Source: Calendula officinalis (Eukaryota; Streptophyta; Magnoliopsida; Asterales; Asteraceae). Taken from it: 64,000 bases of DNA. Shown here piece by piece: positions 36,878 through 48,183 of the stretch. Positions within the stretch are counted from its first letter, which is position 1. Each line of letters starts with the position of its first letter. The DNA lies in contig OY970835.1 in assembly GCA_963853835.1 (NCBI GenBank), forward strand, positions 30,144,047 to 30,208,046, in the 5' to 3' direction. The notes under the pieces are model-generated. The model saw only the letters and a program-made list of their open reading frames with translations, did no database searches and was not told where the DNA came from. The translations under genes and the position numbers were made by a program.

Positions 36878-39244
36878 CCTTATTTTCGAGCATACGGTTG
36901 CCAAGTTTTTCCTTATTTACGTGATTACTCACCTCATAAACTTGCACCAAGGAGTATTTCTTGCGTTTTTATTGGTTATAGTACGCAATACAAAGGCTAT
37001 CGTTGTCTTGATCCGACAACTTCTCGCATATATATTACTCGGCATGCTCGATTCAACGAAACAGTTTTTCCGTTTAGTGGTAATTCATCCAATTGCAACA
37101 TTAGAAATTTGGAATTAAGCACATACTTTAATGATATACCATCCGAAACAGTAGCTATCTCAACACCACTTGAAACCACCACTGTTACTTCGGCTCCATC
37201 AACTCTCGATACCCACTGTCCCTTATGTCCACCAAATACTCAAAATACCAGCCCACAAACTAGTATGGCCCAATCACCAAATAATTCAAATCCTACCCAA
37301 ACAACCCCTGAGCCCACTACCGAACCACTTTTTGAGCCAATTACCGCCACTAATTCTGAGCCCAATCCCGAAATCCCTACTGAGCCCAATACCGCAACTG
37401 TCCCTGAGCCCAATACCGAAACAGTCCTTGAGCCCAATACCGAAACTGTCCGTGAGCCCAATACCGAAACCATCCCTGAGCCTATTTCTAATTTACCGCC
37501 AACTACAACCAACACTTCCAACCAAAACCCACCAATTATTAATTTAGAACCAACAGTACCTACCCAACCACAACCATCTACAACACATCCTATGCAAACC
37601 CGATCAAAGTCCGGCATCATCAAAACCAAACACTTTGCCGATTTAGCCTCGCTTCAAACATACCCTCTTCATGTTGCCTTATCCGCCATAACCGAACCAC
37701 GAGGGTTTAAAAGTGCTTCCAAAGATTCTTTGTGGATGAATGCCATGCGTGAGGAACTTGATGCTCTTCATCAAAACAATACTTGGACGTTGGTTCCCCG
37801 ACCTCACAATACAAACATAGTTGGATCAAAATGGGTCTATCGCGTTAAATATAAATCAGATGGTACTGTTGAAAGATTTAAAGCTCGACTCGTTGCTCAT
37901 GGGTACACCCAAATTCCGGGACTTGATTTTTCACACACATTTAGTCCCGTCGTCAAAGCAACCACCGTTCGTATCGTCCTTTCTCTAGCCGTATTAAACA
38001 ATTGGAAATTACATCAACTTGATGTTAAAAATGCATTTCTTAACGGTAACTTAAATGAGACGGTATTTATGGAGCAACCACCGGGATTTGAAAATCCTAC
38101 ATTTCCGACCCATGTTTGCAAATTATCCAAGGTCCTATACGGTTTAAAGCAGGCCCCGCGTGCTTGGTTCCAACGTTTAAGTACATTTCTTACATCTTAT
38201 GGTTTTAGATGTAGTCGTGCCGACTCTTCGTTATTTATTTTCTCTGGTCCATCTTGCATCATGTTTCTACTTGTTTATGTAGATGATATCATTCTCACCG
38301 GAAACAACGAATCCGCCATCACTACATTTATCTCTAAGCTTAATGATGAATTTGCTATTAAAGATTTGGGTGACTTAAATTATTTCTTGGGTCTTGAGGT
38401 CACACGTACAACCACAGGTATTTTTCTTACTCAAGCTAGATACGCTACTGAGATTTTAAAACGGGCAAATATGTTTGAATCAAAACCTGCCCATACTCCG
38501 CTATCACCACATATATCATTCACAGCGGATGGAATTCCATTTTCTGATCCGACACTTTATAGATCCTTAGTCGGTGCACTTCAATATTTAACTATTACCC
38601 GACCGGATTTATCATATGCGGTTAATCAGGTTTCTCAGTTCTTACAAAAACCATCTACGGATCATTATCACTCAGTTAAGCGTATCCTTCGGTATGTTAA
38701 AGGAACAATTTCCTTTGGTCTTACTTTTAGTCATCCAACACAGTACAATATCCTTGGTTATTCAGATGCAGATTGGGCTCGCTGTCTTGACACCCGGCGA
38801 TCTACTTATGGTTATTCCATTTATTTAGGTGGAAATCTTGTCTCCTGGAGTGCCAAGAAACAACCTACTATCAACCACTCCAGTTGTGAATCCGAATATC
38901 GTGCCATGGCCAACACTGCCGCCGAACTTATTTGGATCACACATTTATTACGGGAACTCGGAGCATTACCACCGGATCGTCCAACATTACTTTGTGACAA
39001 TAAAAGTGCCATATTTATGACTCAAAATCCCGTCTCTCAGAAAAGAGCCAAGCACATTGATCTTGATTACCATTTTATTCGAGAGCTCGTAAACTCAAAC
39101 AAATTGATTACGAAATTTGTTCCAACCAATCTTCAGGTGGCTGACATCTTCACCAAAAGTCTTCCGCGTTCGCAATTTGAAGCATTTCGTTCATTATTAC
39201 GACTTGGACCGCCACCGTTTCGATTGAAGGGGGATATTAGTTAA
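36878..39244 (+). pseudogene. copia Pol fragment (integrase C-terminus, reverse transcriptase, RNase H)
   Basis: An open frame of over 780 codons without internal stops. It starts mid-protein at FRAYGCQVFPYLRDY, then shows CVFIGYSTQYKGYRC (integrase C-terminal region) and a variable linker with about six EPNT-type repeats near 37320-37490. Next come KWVYRVKYKSDG, QLDVKNAFLNGNL and LVYVDDIILTGN (reverse transcriptase), GYSDADWARCLDTR and SCESEYRAMANTAAE (RNase H), and VADIFTKSLP near the end. The stop overlaps the polypurine tract. There is no gag, protease or integrase catalytic core, so it cannot be autonomous. The open frame suggests recent activity of the family. Confidence 0.92.
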
Positions 39245-39398
39245 TATTGGTCAAATAGCATTTAATTATTGTTAATATTGTAATCAATTATTTCCTTTAT
39301 TATTAGCTCCATCTTAGGAGTAATTGTTGTAATGTTGAATATATAATCATATCTTCCCCTCTAAGTCTTTAGAGGTTTTGACCATTACTTGTTATACA
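39235..39398 (+). repeat. putative 3' LTR of Copia-D
   Basis: Follows the polypurine tract AAGGGGGA and is about 164 bp, close to the 154-bp LTR of related Copia-A. It starts TATTAG and ends ATACA. There is no partner LTR in the window, so the ends are inferred. Confidence 0.6.
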
Positions 39399-39482
39399 TG
39401 TGCATAATCAGCTAAATGTCATAAAATAACAATATACTCTGCACTTTTTATAACCAATGACTTGCTAAAGAAGTTTCACCAC

Positions 39483-42400
39483 CTTTTAATATATTCCCAA
39501 AAAGAAAATCAGCAAGTTGTCTTATTTTCTCCGATTCATCAACAAGCGACAATAGAAACCGAAGAAAAAGCACACCTCTCCACTTCACATAATCCCGCTA
39601 AACAAATAAACAAGTTTATTAATTATTAAACTATTGCCATGTAATTAGCCTTAGAATTTGCAATATTATAAATTAATTTATGAATTTGTAAATGTAAATG
39701 TACCTGTAATAATCTGGAAAGAAGCGTGAACGTTTGTCTTCTAACCAATTCACAAGGATCACGAAGACATTTTGTGATATTTGATATATAACTATTATTA
39801 TTATAATATTCCAAGAAACAAATATCAGTGTTTTAAAATAATATATTATATATAAATAATGCATTTTTTTTTTTTTGTTAAAAAATAATGTATGCTAGAC
39901 TTACCAATCAACTAAAGCAGTATATCGTACACAAAAATCAGCCATCATAACAACGATATTGTTACGAAGTGCTGCACTGTCACTTTTTTCCATTTCCTGC
40001 AGCAACAATGTTCAAATTATATAAAATTAATTAATTATATAAAAAACAGCCATCATTACATCACTAACCTGCACAAACAACGGTATATATCTCTTTGCAA
40101 GTTTATCATCAGCAAGACAAATTTTACCCATTGTTAACCAAGCTTGAATGTACAATGAAGGTGCAGTCTGCTTAAAAGACGCTTGTACCCCTGACAACTT
40201 CTTTAATTTCGGGTCAGAAATCCCCGATGTGATGATATTATGTAAAATCGGAACAATTGTTTTCAAATCAGCTGAAGGACAAACAATAACAAGTGATCCA
40301 ATGGTGTAAACAGCAGTAACAGCTTGAGTTAATAATCTTGACATTATTGTTGATGATCTGTTACCCTTTCGGGTCCCACTTGTAGGTGTAATTAAGCTGC
40401 TATTTTTGTTTATTTCTGAGTTTTTTGTCATGTAGGTTTCAAGTGCTTTTGAAGCTTTTGAAAGTAGTTGGTCAACCCATTTGTTGACTAATGCATCGGC
40501 TTCTTCCTGGCTTTTAGCTTTTCGTTTGCATAATGTTCTGAGAGCTTTTACGTGAGCACTAACCCGATATCATGTATATGTATTACACATAAGCCGTTGA
40601 CTAGTCAAACCAATAAAAACTTTATTTTAAGAAATAAAAATAATTTTTTTCAAAGATACCTCCATAGAATGCATGTTAAAATCCTCAATCCTTTTAAGCA
40701 AATTATGAGCTAAATCTGCAGCAGGTTCAGCAGGCAATTCAACAGAAACATTAGAAATCGTTTGCAAAAGGGCTACACCAGCCCAATCAACAGAATTAGA
40801 TTCTAAATCTTCTCCATCTTTGTTTTCTTGCTCTCCAAGCAACCCGTTTGATGTTTCTTGCTTATCAAGAAGCTGCCAATGATGATACAAAAACTCCCAA
40901 TCAACCGCTTTCAACAAGAATCCAGAAACTTCCGATAACAGAAACCACGCGCCAGCTGGCGCTGTCCACTTCTCAATCGGTTTGGAATCCTCTAACCACA
41001 TTGACTCGGACTTTTTAATGATGTTTTGAAGTGAGCTTGCAATTTTGGGCTTGAGTTTCTTCTTCTTTCCAAGATTTGTGGATTTTTTTTTTACCCATGG
41101 TGCCACTTCACCGTTGCAGATTTCTTTTAGGAGACCCAAGACTCCATCCGGGTCGGGGGCCCGTGGGTCGGTAGATCTGGCCCGTGAGATTCGGTCCAGA
41201 GCTAGCTCTAGAAACAAGTTTTCACATTCTTCTTGGATGCTTGTTTCGTTGTCGGTTATTAAACGTGGGACCGAATGTAACCACTCTTTAGTCACCTTGT
41301 CATCATGAAATTTTCTAAAGGTCTGCATATAATAACAAATGGTAAGAATAATAAATTAATAATTGTACCTTTATTTAATAATACTAGATGGAATTTAAAC
41401 ACGTTTATTGGTTAAGATTGGATATGAAAAAATGGGCGGGTCGGTAACGGGTCAAAACAAATCAATATATTTCAATTCAATTTATAAAGATGTCTTACTG
41501 TTTTAACCGACACAAATTCAATTTAATCTGTTCATATAATGAAATTAAAGATAATAATTAAACTCTAATTTCATTTTTAGCTAATCTTTTGTATTTTACC
41601 CGTTTGACCCAGAGATAAAACATGAATCAATCCGACCCGTTCATGAATGGTCAAAATGGCCATTTTAGTTGAGATGGATTGAGATTAAACCTCAGAAAGT
41701 GCAGAAATTGCAGCCTTTCTTATACTAACAAGTGGATCAGAACAAGCAATTCCCATAATCTTTAACAAATTATCATCAAATCCGTCACCTTCACCTTGAA
41801 GAACAGTTAGTTTTGATATTAAAACAAGTGCTGCTTTCCTCACAACCGCTTTCTCATCAACACAACGTTTTCTCAAAACATCATTAATCCCACCTTCTTC
41901 ACCAAATCCCATTACTTTTATTAACCCTTTTTTATTCTCATCATTAGCCGATAAAAACCCTACTAATTGTGCCAGATTAGTAATAGCCCGTGCTCTAATT
42001 CCTGCAGTTGAATCTGAACATCTTTGTAATAGTGCTTGCAGACACCTAAACCCCCAAGAACTCTCGTACCCGTTTTCCGAAAACGCCCCTAATGGATCGT
42101 GTAATGTTGTTATTAAATTGAGAATTAGGTCAACAGCTAGTAGTCTGAATTGGGGTTTCCCTTGAGTCATTTTTACTACAAAATCGGTAAATTCTGTTTG
42201 ATCTCTACATTCTAATGATTTGATTATTTCGAGTATTGATTCAACAGCTAAGGCTCTAAGCTCAGCTCTTTCGGGAGCTTTACTGATCAGATATTTTGGA
42301 AGATTAACCATGGCTTTTCGGATATCATCCGAATTCTTTGAGATTGCAGCAATTTTATTCACTATAAATGATAACCCAAATGTTCTTGCCTGTGATTTTG

Positions 42401-43157
42401 ACAAAATAATTGAAGAAGAAAGTGACTTTAATACCTCAGAAGCAGTAATCCCTTTATCGCCATGTTCAGATTTCAGCAATTCACTCAAAATGTCTGAACA
42501 CAAAGTGCATAATTTGATGTAATTAGACGAATTCCCGCATGATTCAATTGCAGTTACTGGAATTTCAGCCACTGTTTGAACTAAACCCTTTAAACAGTCA
42601 GGAAATCTCCCTAAATGAATCAAACCTAAAACAAGATGTAATCTTTCGAGCAGAGGAAACAAAACCCTAACATCAAATTCTCTTGTTGTTTCTCTTTCCA
42701 CATCACCCGATTCAATACTCTTACCCTTGTTCTTCGATTTCCCCCCACCTCCTCGTTTCTTCCTTACCGGATTACCCGACGGCGGACCCAATTGGGTGTT
42801 TTTGAAAAACCGGCGGATGGTACGGAGTAACGAGAGGAAAGTGATGGGGGTGAAGAGGGTAAGAACAGGGGAATTAGGGGTAAGGAGGAGAGAGAGGTAG
42901 ACTCTGGAAGCGATGAGACGGAGGTGAGGTTCGCCGGAGTCCATGGTGGCGGTGAGAAGTGGGAAGAGGGCGGAGGAGAGAGAAAGGTTTTTGGTGGAGA
43001 GTTCATCGGAGAGGTTTTCGATTTCGATTGGGTCGTCTTTGTCGATTGTGTAGTCTAGTAGGGTTTGAAGGGCTGATAGGGTTGATTCGGAAATGGGTGT
43101 TTGTGAATTATGGTGTGATTCGAGCTCTGTAACTATATCGGTGATGGCTTCTTCCAT
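39483..43157 (-). pseudogene. CAP-D3: condensin II subunit CAP-D3, copy 2 (exons 1-6 only)
   Basis: Exons match copy 1: 43157-41691, 41322-40660, 40563-40069, 39996-39905, 39791-39704 and 39597-39483. Exon 2 is full here: it keeps FRKFHDDKVTKEWLHSVPR, IQEECENLFLELALDRI and neighbouring residues, a stretch conserved in plant CAP-D3 as I recall it and missing from copy 1. The gene ends inside intron 6, where the sequence turns into the Copia-D LTR. Exons 7-9 (about 300 residues, including the C-terminal condensin region) are absent. The promoter, with its E2F site, is duplicated too, so a read-through transcript into Copia-D is possible. The exon 3 acceptor is GG here as well. Confidence 0.92.
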
Positions 43158-43223
43158 GTCTACCGGCGGTGGAGCTTTCTCTCTCTGCCTGGAAACGTGA
43201 AATGAAAAACTTCAAATTTTGGG

Positions 43224-43231
43224 TTTCCCGC
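43224..43231. promoter_or_regulatory. E2F-type site upstream of CAP-D3 copy 2
   Basis: TTTCCCGC, the duplicate of 26031-26038, 67 bp upstream of the start codon. Confidence 0.6.
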
Positions 43232-43594
43232 GGTGACTTTTGTTATTTGGCAAAATCACCCCTAGTTTTAAGACTACCCGCAAAGGGTAAGTTTGGTTTA
43301 AGAATCAATTAAATATTTGAAGTTTTTCATGACTTACACCGCTCCCAATGGTGCACCCAACTGATACTGTCAGTTGTTGCCAAATCAGCGTCACGTCAGC
43401 TTACCCTCAAACCGACATTAAACTGACGTACTCATTCCAACAATACCTCTTCTCTTTAATTTTTTGGGACCCACCATGAAAAACCACACACACACAAAAT
43501 ACCCCTTTGGGCCCACATACTAAACTCACATATCCCCCTTCTCTCGTCTGCAAAGTGGCGGAACCACTGGCGGGGGCGTGCCAATGGTTTAACC

Positions 43595-44236
43595 TAGGGG
43601 TGAGCATGGGGCGGTTTGGGGCGGTTTTTAACTAAAACCAAACCCCGCCCCGAAAGTTCGGGTTTTGAGAACTACACCCCGTTCGGTTTCGGGTTTTTCG
43701 GTTTCGGTATTTCGGGTTTTTCGGTTCGGTTTCGGGTTTTTTAGTTTCCTTTAAATTTACCAATTTGTTACCTTAAAAATTAATATTATGATTTAAACTC
43801 CCAAACCTTAACTCATTTTGTAATAAATAAAAAATAACTAGTAAGTTTTGTATAATGCAATAATAAATTCAACTAACATAATTTGAATAAGATTAATAAT
43901 ATAATAATATTTAACAATCTTTCGTAACAATTTTAGTCCATATCTTCATTCATAAAAGTTTCATTGCATGGTTGCTTTCATTTTACAAACAAATCTATAT
44001 CAAATCTTTTAAAAATATAGGAATATTTTTATAAAACTTGTAATATATATAATGGCGGGGCGGGACGGGTTTTTCGGTTTGGGTTTTCATATGCCCCCGA
44101 AAACCACCCCAAACATTCGGGTTTTTCAAAAATCAAAACTGTTGATATCGGTTTTTCAAATGGTTCGGTTTTTTGGTTCAGTTTTTTCGGGGTTTTCGGT
44201 TTCGGTTCGGTTTTTCGGTTTTTATGTTCACCCCTA
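43595..44236. mobile_element. non-autonomous hAT element (copy 2)
   Basis: Duplicate of 26402-27043 with the same ends and flanks. Confidence 0.85.
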
Positions 44237-44534
44237 GTTTAACTTAACCCCTCCAGTTTGGGGGAAGACACAAACTCACGAGCCGTTGGCACCCGTCTTA
44301 TTATATTTGCTACATCATATAATAACCTATTAATTAAAAAAAATATCCAATGGTTAACCTTTTCAAAGACTTTTTCTTATTAATATTACTAATTTACCTT
44401 TATCCATATTAAATATTGCTAAATGTCCCCTCTTATGTAATTTAACAATTTTTAAGCATTTATAAAACTTAACATTTTTATAAAGTATCTCTTACAAAAA
44501 TATTATAATGTTTGACCATAAAAAGTATTTAAAT

Positions 44535-44666
44535 AGGGAATTGATTTTGCTACCACAGCTTTTAATGGTTATAACACACAGTACAAATTTTACAGCTAAT
44601 TGTACAAGTACAATAAGTATTGATTGTGGTACATACCTTAAAAGTCGTGGTAGGAAAATCACCCCC
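44535..44666. mobile_element. MULE-type MITE (copy 2)
   Basis: Duplicate of 27342-27473. The 9-bp TATTTAAAT flanks are preserved. Confidence 0.75.
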
Positions 44667-45129
44667 TATTTAAATATGATAGAGTTATAATTTATAGTTA
44701 TAAAAATAATAAATGATTCACATATAAATATATATATGGGTTTAAAATGTAAAATTGTTAAATATAGGGACCAAAATAATAAAAAATGAAAAGATGATTA
44801 AGTGGTTCTGGAAAAATAAGTGGTTGGACTGACCTCCTAAAAAATCATCTATTATAATGACAAAAAGTCATTTTGGAGGTTATTCAAATAGTGATAGCCT
44901 CTTAAGAAACCTTTCGTTAGAGATGCTGTTAGAGTATTTATATTACGACATGTATACAAGGAGTTTCATACAATTTGAGAAATGTTAGACCTTTATCTGC
45001 ACAAAAAGGTGTTTCATACAATCATCTTTCACAGCTTTGATAGGGCGGTTTGATCATATAGCACGTCATTAATATTTAGATTATTTGTTTGTTGACCGAA
45101 ACATGTTTTAAGGAAAGCTAAGAGAGTTG

Positions 45130-45321
45130 TTGACAAAATGGTCGATTTAGTACCCTGACTTACTAATTTGATCTTGTTTTCTTACTTGACTTACTTCCGT
45201 TGAAGCTTTTGACGGACTAAAAGTTGTACATTCATCTCAATAAATTGAGAGTAGAAGCAAAACATGTGGGAAAATAAGACCAAATTAGTGAGTCAGGGTA
45301 CTAAATTGACCATTTTGTCAA
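45130..45321. mobile_element. inverted-repeat element (copy 2)
   Basis: Duplicate of 27937-28128. Three of the few differences between the copies lie inside it (near 45190-45215). Confidence 0.6.
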
Positions 45322-46218
45322 GTTCAGGGTATCATACTACACCTTTAATAGTTCATGGTCGTAGAAGACCCAGTCAGCCAAATTCAGGGTACTAAAATGC
45401 TTTTTGGCCATGAATAAATTATTATTAAAGAGATAAAGACTGTGAAATTATGAGAATATTATGTAATTTTCTATAAGTCATCCGTAATTTATAACTAGAC
45501 TAGTTATGACATGTATACAAGGAGTAATTATTGTTATAATTAAATATTTTTTATAATCATAGTTGCAACAAATTCTTTTCATTTGACATTTAAATTCTCA
45601 GAAGTAATTATTTTACTATTGACATCAAAACATAAAAGCACATCGAATTTGTTTATAACTAGTACTAGTATTTTTAATGGTAAATATTATTAATTTGATA
45701 GGGTGAAATTTCTTACAACCTCAATTAATAGAATTTAAAATAGATAAATTTTCCTTTTGAGGTTTGTCTTCACTCTTCAGTCTTCACAACTTGGCATTTC
45801 CCTTTATTATGGTTGAGTTATTCTCTTGTTCATATTTATTTTCATATTTAGTAGAATTTCTACAAACCTTCTTAAGTTCGGAAATGGGGTTTAAGCGTAA
45901 AATATGCCTAAGTTCGTATAATAAAAAATAGTTACAAGATATTTTTCATCCAATTACTTCTTTAAAAGACTTTTTGATACGTTAGGACCTAGGATAATTA
46001 AAGAGTACATAAGTGTTTGAAATTGATTTACTACGTATTTATTTATCTTATTTTGAATGTTAATTGTAACAACATTTTGTTAGATGATAATAAGAATGAT
46101 ACACTTATATGTTTGTTGGTTTTACCTTTTTTTTCTCAAGCTATAAACTGACTAACTGAGCATGTTCAGATCACGGTAATATATCATTTTGATTTAAATA
46201 TTACGTAACTTACTAATA

Positions 46219-46531
46219 TTTCATCCGATTCAAAATAAGTGACACACTTTTAATTTCACAGTTTTTAGATAAAAGATTATAATGATTACTAAATTAGATT
46301 AATTGGATGGTTAGTGGGGAATGGGTCCCACACCTTTTGAATAAAATGTGGTTAATAATATTTAAAAGTAAAAAGTAAGGGTACATGAGTCATTTTACTT
46401 AATTAAAGTAGATAGTTAGTGGGTGTGGATCCCACTATTTTTTTACCAAATAAGGTAATTTTCAAAGTGTATCACTTATTTTGAATCACCCCAAAAAGGA
46501 AAGTGTGTCACTTATTTTGAATCGGAGGAAG
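46219..46531. mobile_element. mariner-like MITE (copy 2)
   Basis: Duplicate of 29026-29338 with the same TA flanks. Confidence 0.85.
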
Positions 46532-47684
46532 TATACATAATATCTCACAATATTCCCTTGGATAAATAATTAATTGATTTTTTTTTAAACATTTGTAGCA
46601 ATATTCTTGCAACATCTAACAATATTCCCCCAAATAACTAGTTGGTTGTGCTTTGTGTTGGGCCTATTTATAGTCCATTTTTTGTTATTTCTAGCAGACT
46701 CATTTATTGGGATGTAATCTTTATTTTGCTTTCAAAAAATAATCATATCATAAAAAAATATCTTTCATTCGGATGTGATTTGTATACTATCTACATTATT
46801 TACACATCACTAATCATCTATATACAACATTAATATAACGTATATGTCACACTACTAAAGTATGAGTTAATGACATATGGTAATTTAAGTGGTATATGAG
46901 AAAAAATTAAATATGTATGACTAGTCTTATGAAAATAGAAAAAAGATCACCTATGTAACGTTAATTAAAATGAGATGCAAGTAATATGCGTTATTTTTTC
47001 TCTTTGCATTTCAAAAATGAAAAACAAAAACTAAAGTTATTCAAACAATTTAATAAGAATATTGTTGGTAATATAATGCATTTAGAGAAATGTCAATTTG
47101 ATTTCAGTTATTACAACTTTAATCATCTATGTTCGTTACTACACTAGATATCTTTACAATACAATATTGTTACACTAGTGGTCCTTACATCTGTAATAAA
47201 ATGAATATAAATAATTATGACTAAACTACCCTTTGTAAGTGGCAACCTAAAGGAACATCCATGAATTATACCCTATGAATTGATTTTTTTTTTCTTTTAT
47301 TTCTCTTTCATAGCCACCATGACCTTACATCTTTGTTATTTAAGTTGTAGTTTTGCTTCAGATTAACACAACCAACATTTGGAACTGGCCTATTAAATTT
47401 AAAACCGTAAATATGATCGGGCTTAGAGAAGAAAATGGTTTTGAAATTAACCAACAAAAATCTTGGAAGCATGATGATGATGATGATGCATTATCTGTTA
47501 GTATGGGCATTTAACTTTTAATCGGATATAAATTAACATTAACTTTAAATGTATATATCTCTACAAATTTAGAATTTTAGTACCCGTTTCGGTATAGACG
47601 TGGCTATAAGTTTTTGCAGTATTATTAGTCTTTGTTGCTAGAATGTGCATTTTCATATCCAAATTTAGATCTAACGGAGCATTT

Positions 47685-48183
47685 TGTGGAAAACTATAAA
47701 CGAAACAGATCTACGAAGAACGAACACAAATCATAACAAAATTCCTTTCCATTAAACCAAACCGATCAAAAGATCAAAAACAAGACCAAAATTCCTCACT
47801 ACAATAAAAAACTCTCAATCTAAACCTAGACCTACAGATTCAAACATACTTGAATCAATACAGAATTTATCACGATGAAACCCTAAACGAAGAACGAGAG
47901 CAGAGAGAAAACCCTAACTCTTTCACACACAAACACGCACTAACTCTTTCAACAATGAGAGAAAATATCTAATATATACCGCCAACACCGACCTACTCAC
48001 CATTTTACACTTTGACCCCTGCAACAAACCAAACATATACAAAATAGAATAAAGAATAATAACCTTTACCTTTATTACCTTTAGGCTGCAACTTCTTTAC
48101 ACAATAAGTCCAAAACCCCGTTACTTAACCTGCAGCTAACAAACACAAATAAACCTTCACATTGAGATTAACATATTTTAACA
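47685..48183 (-). repeat. 3' LTR of Copia-C, copy 2
   Basis: 499 bp. It pairs with 53296-54320 minus the Helitron, with about five differences. Confidence 0.93.

Larger units (their letters stand above)
36878..39398 (+). mobile_element. Ty1/copia 3' fragment separating the two duplicate copies (Copia-D)
   Basis: A 5'-truncated copia element that begins late in the integrase region and runs through reverse transcriptase and RNase H to a putative complete 3' LTR (about 39235-39398). The LTR's outer end TTATACA coincides with the first base pairs of duplicate copy 2. It is the same lineage as Copia-A, sharing the YKGYRCLD, GYSDADWARC and YGYSI-LGGNLVSWSAKKQPT segments. Confidence 0.9.

Noticed and set aside
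36850..39398. Interpretation of the inter-copy segment as a complete nested Copia insertion
   Set aside because: There is no 5' LTR, primer-binding site, gag, protease or integrase core. It is a 5'-truncated fragment.
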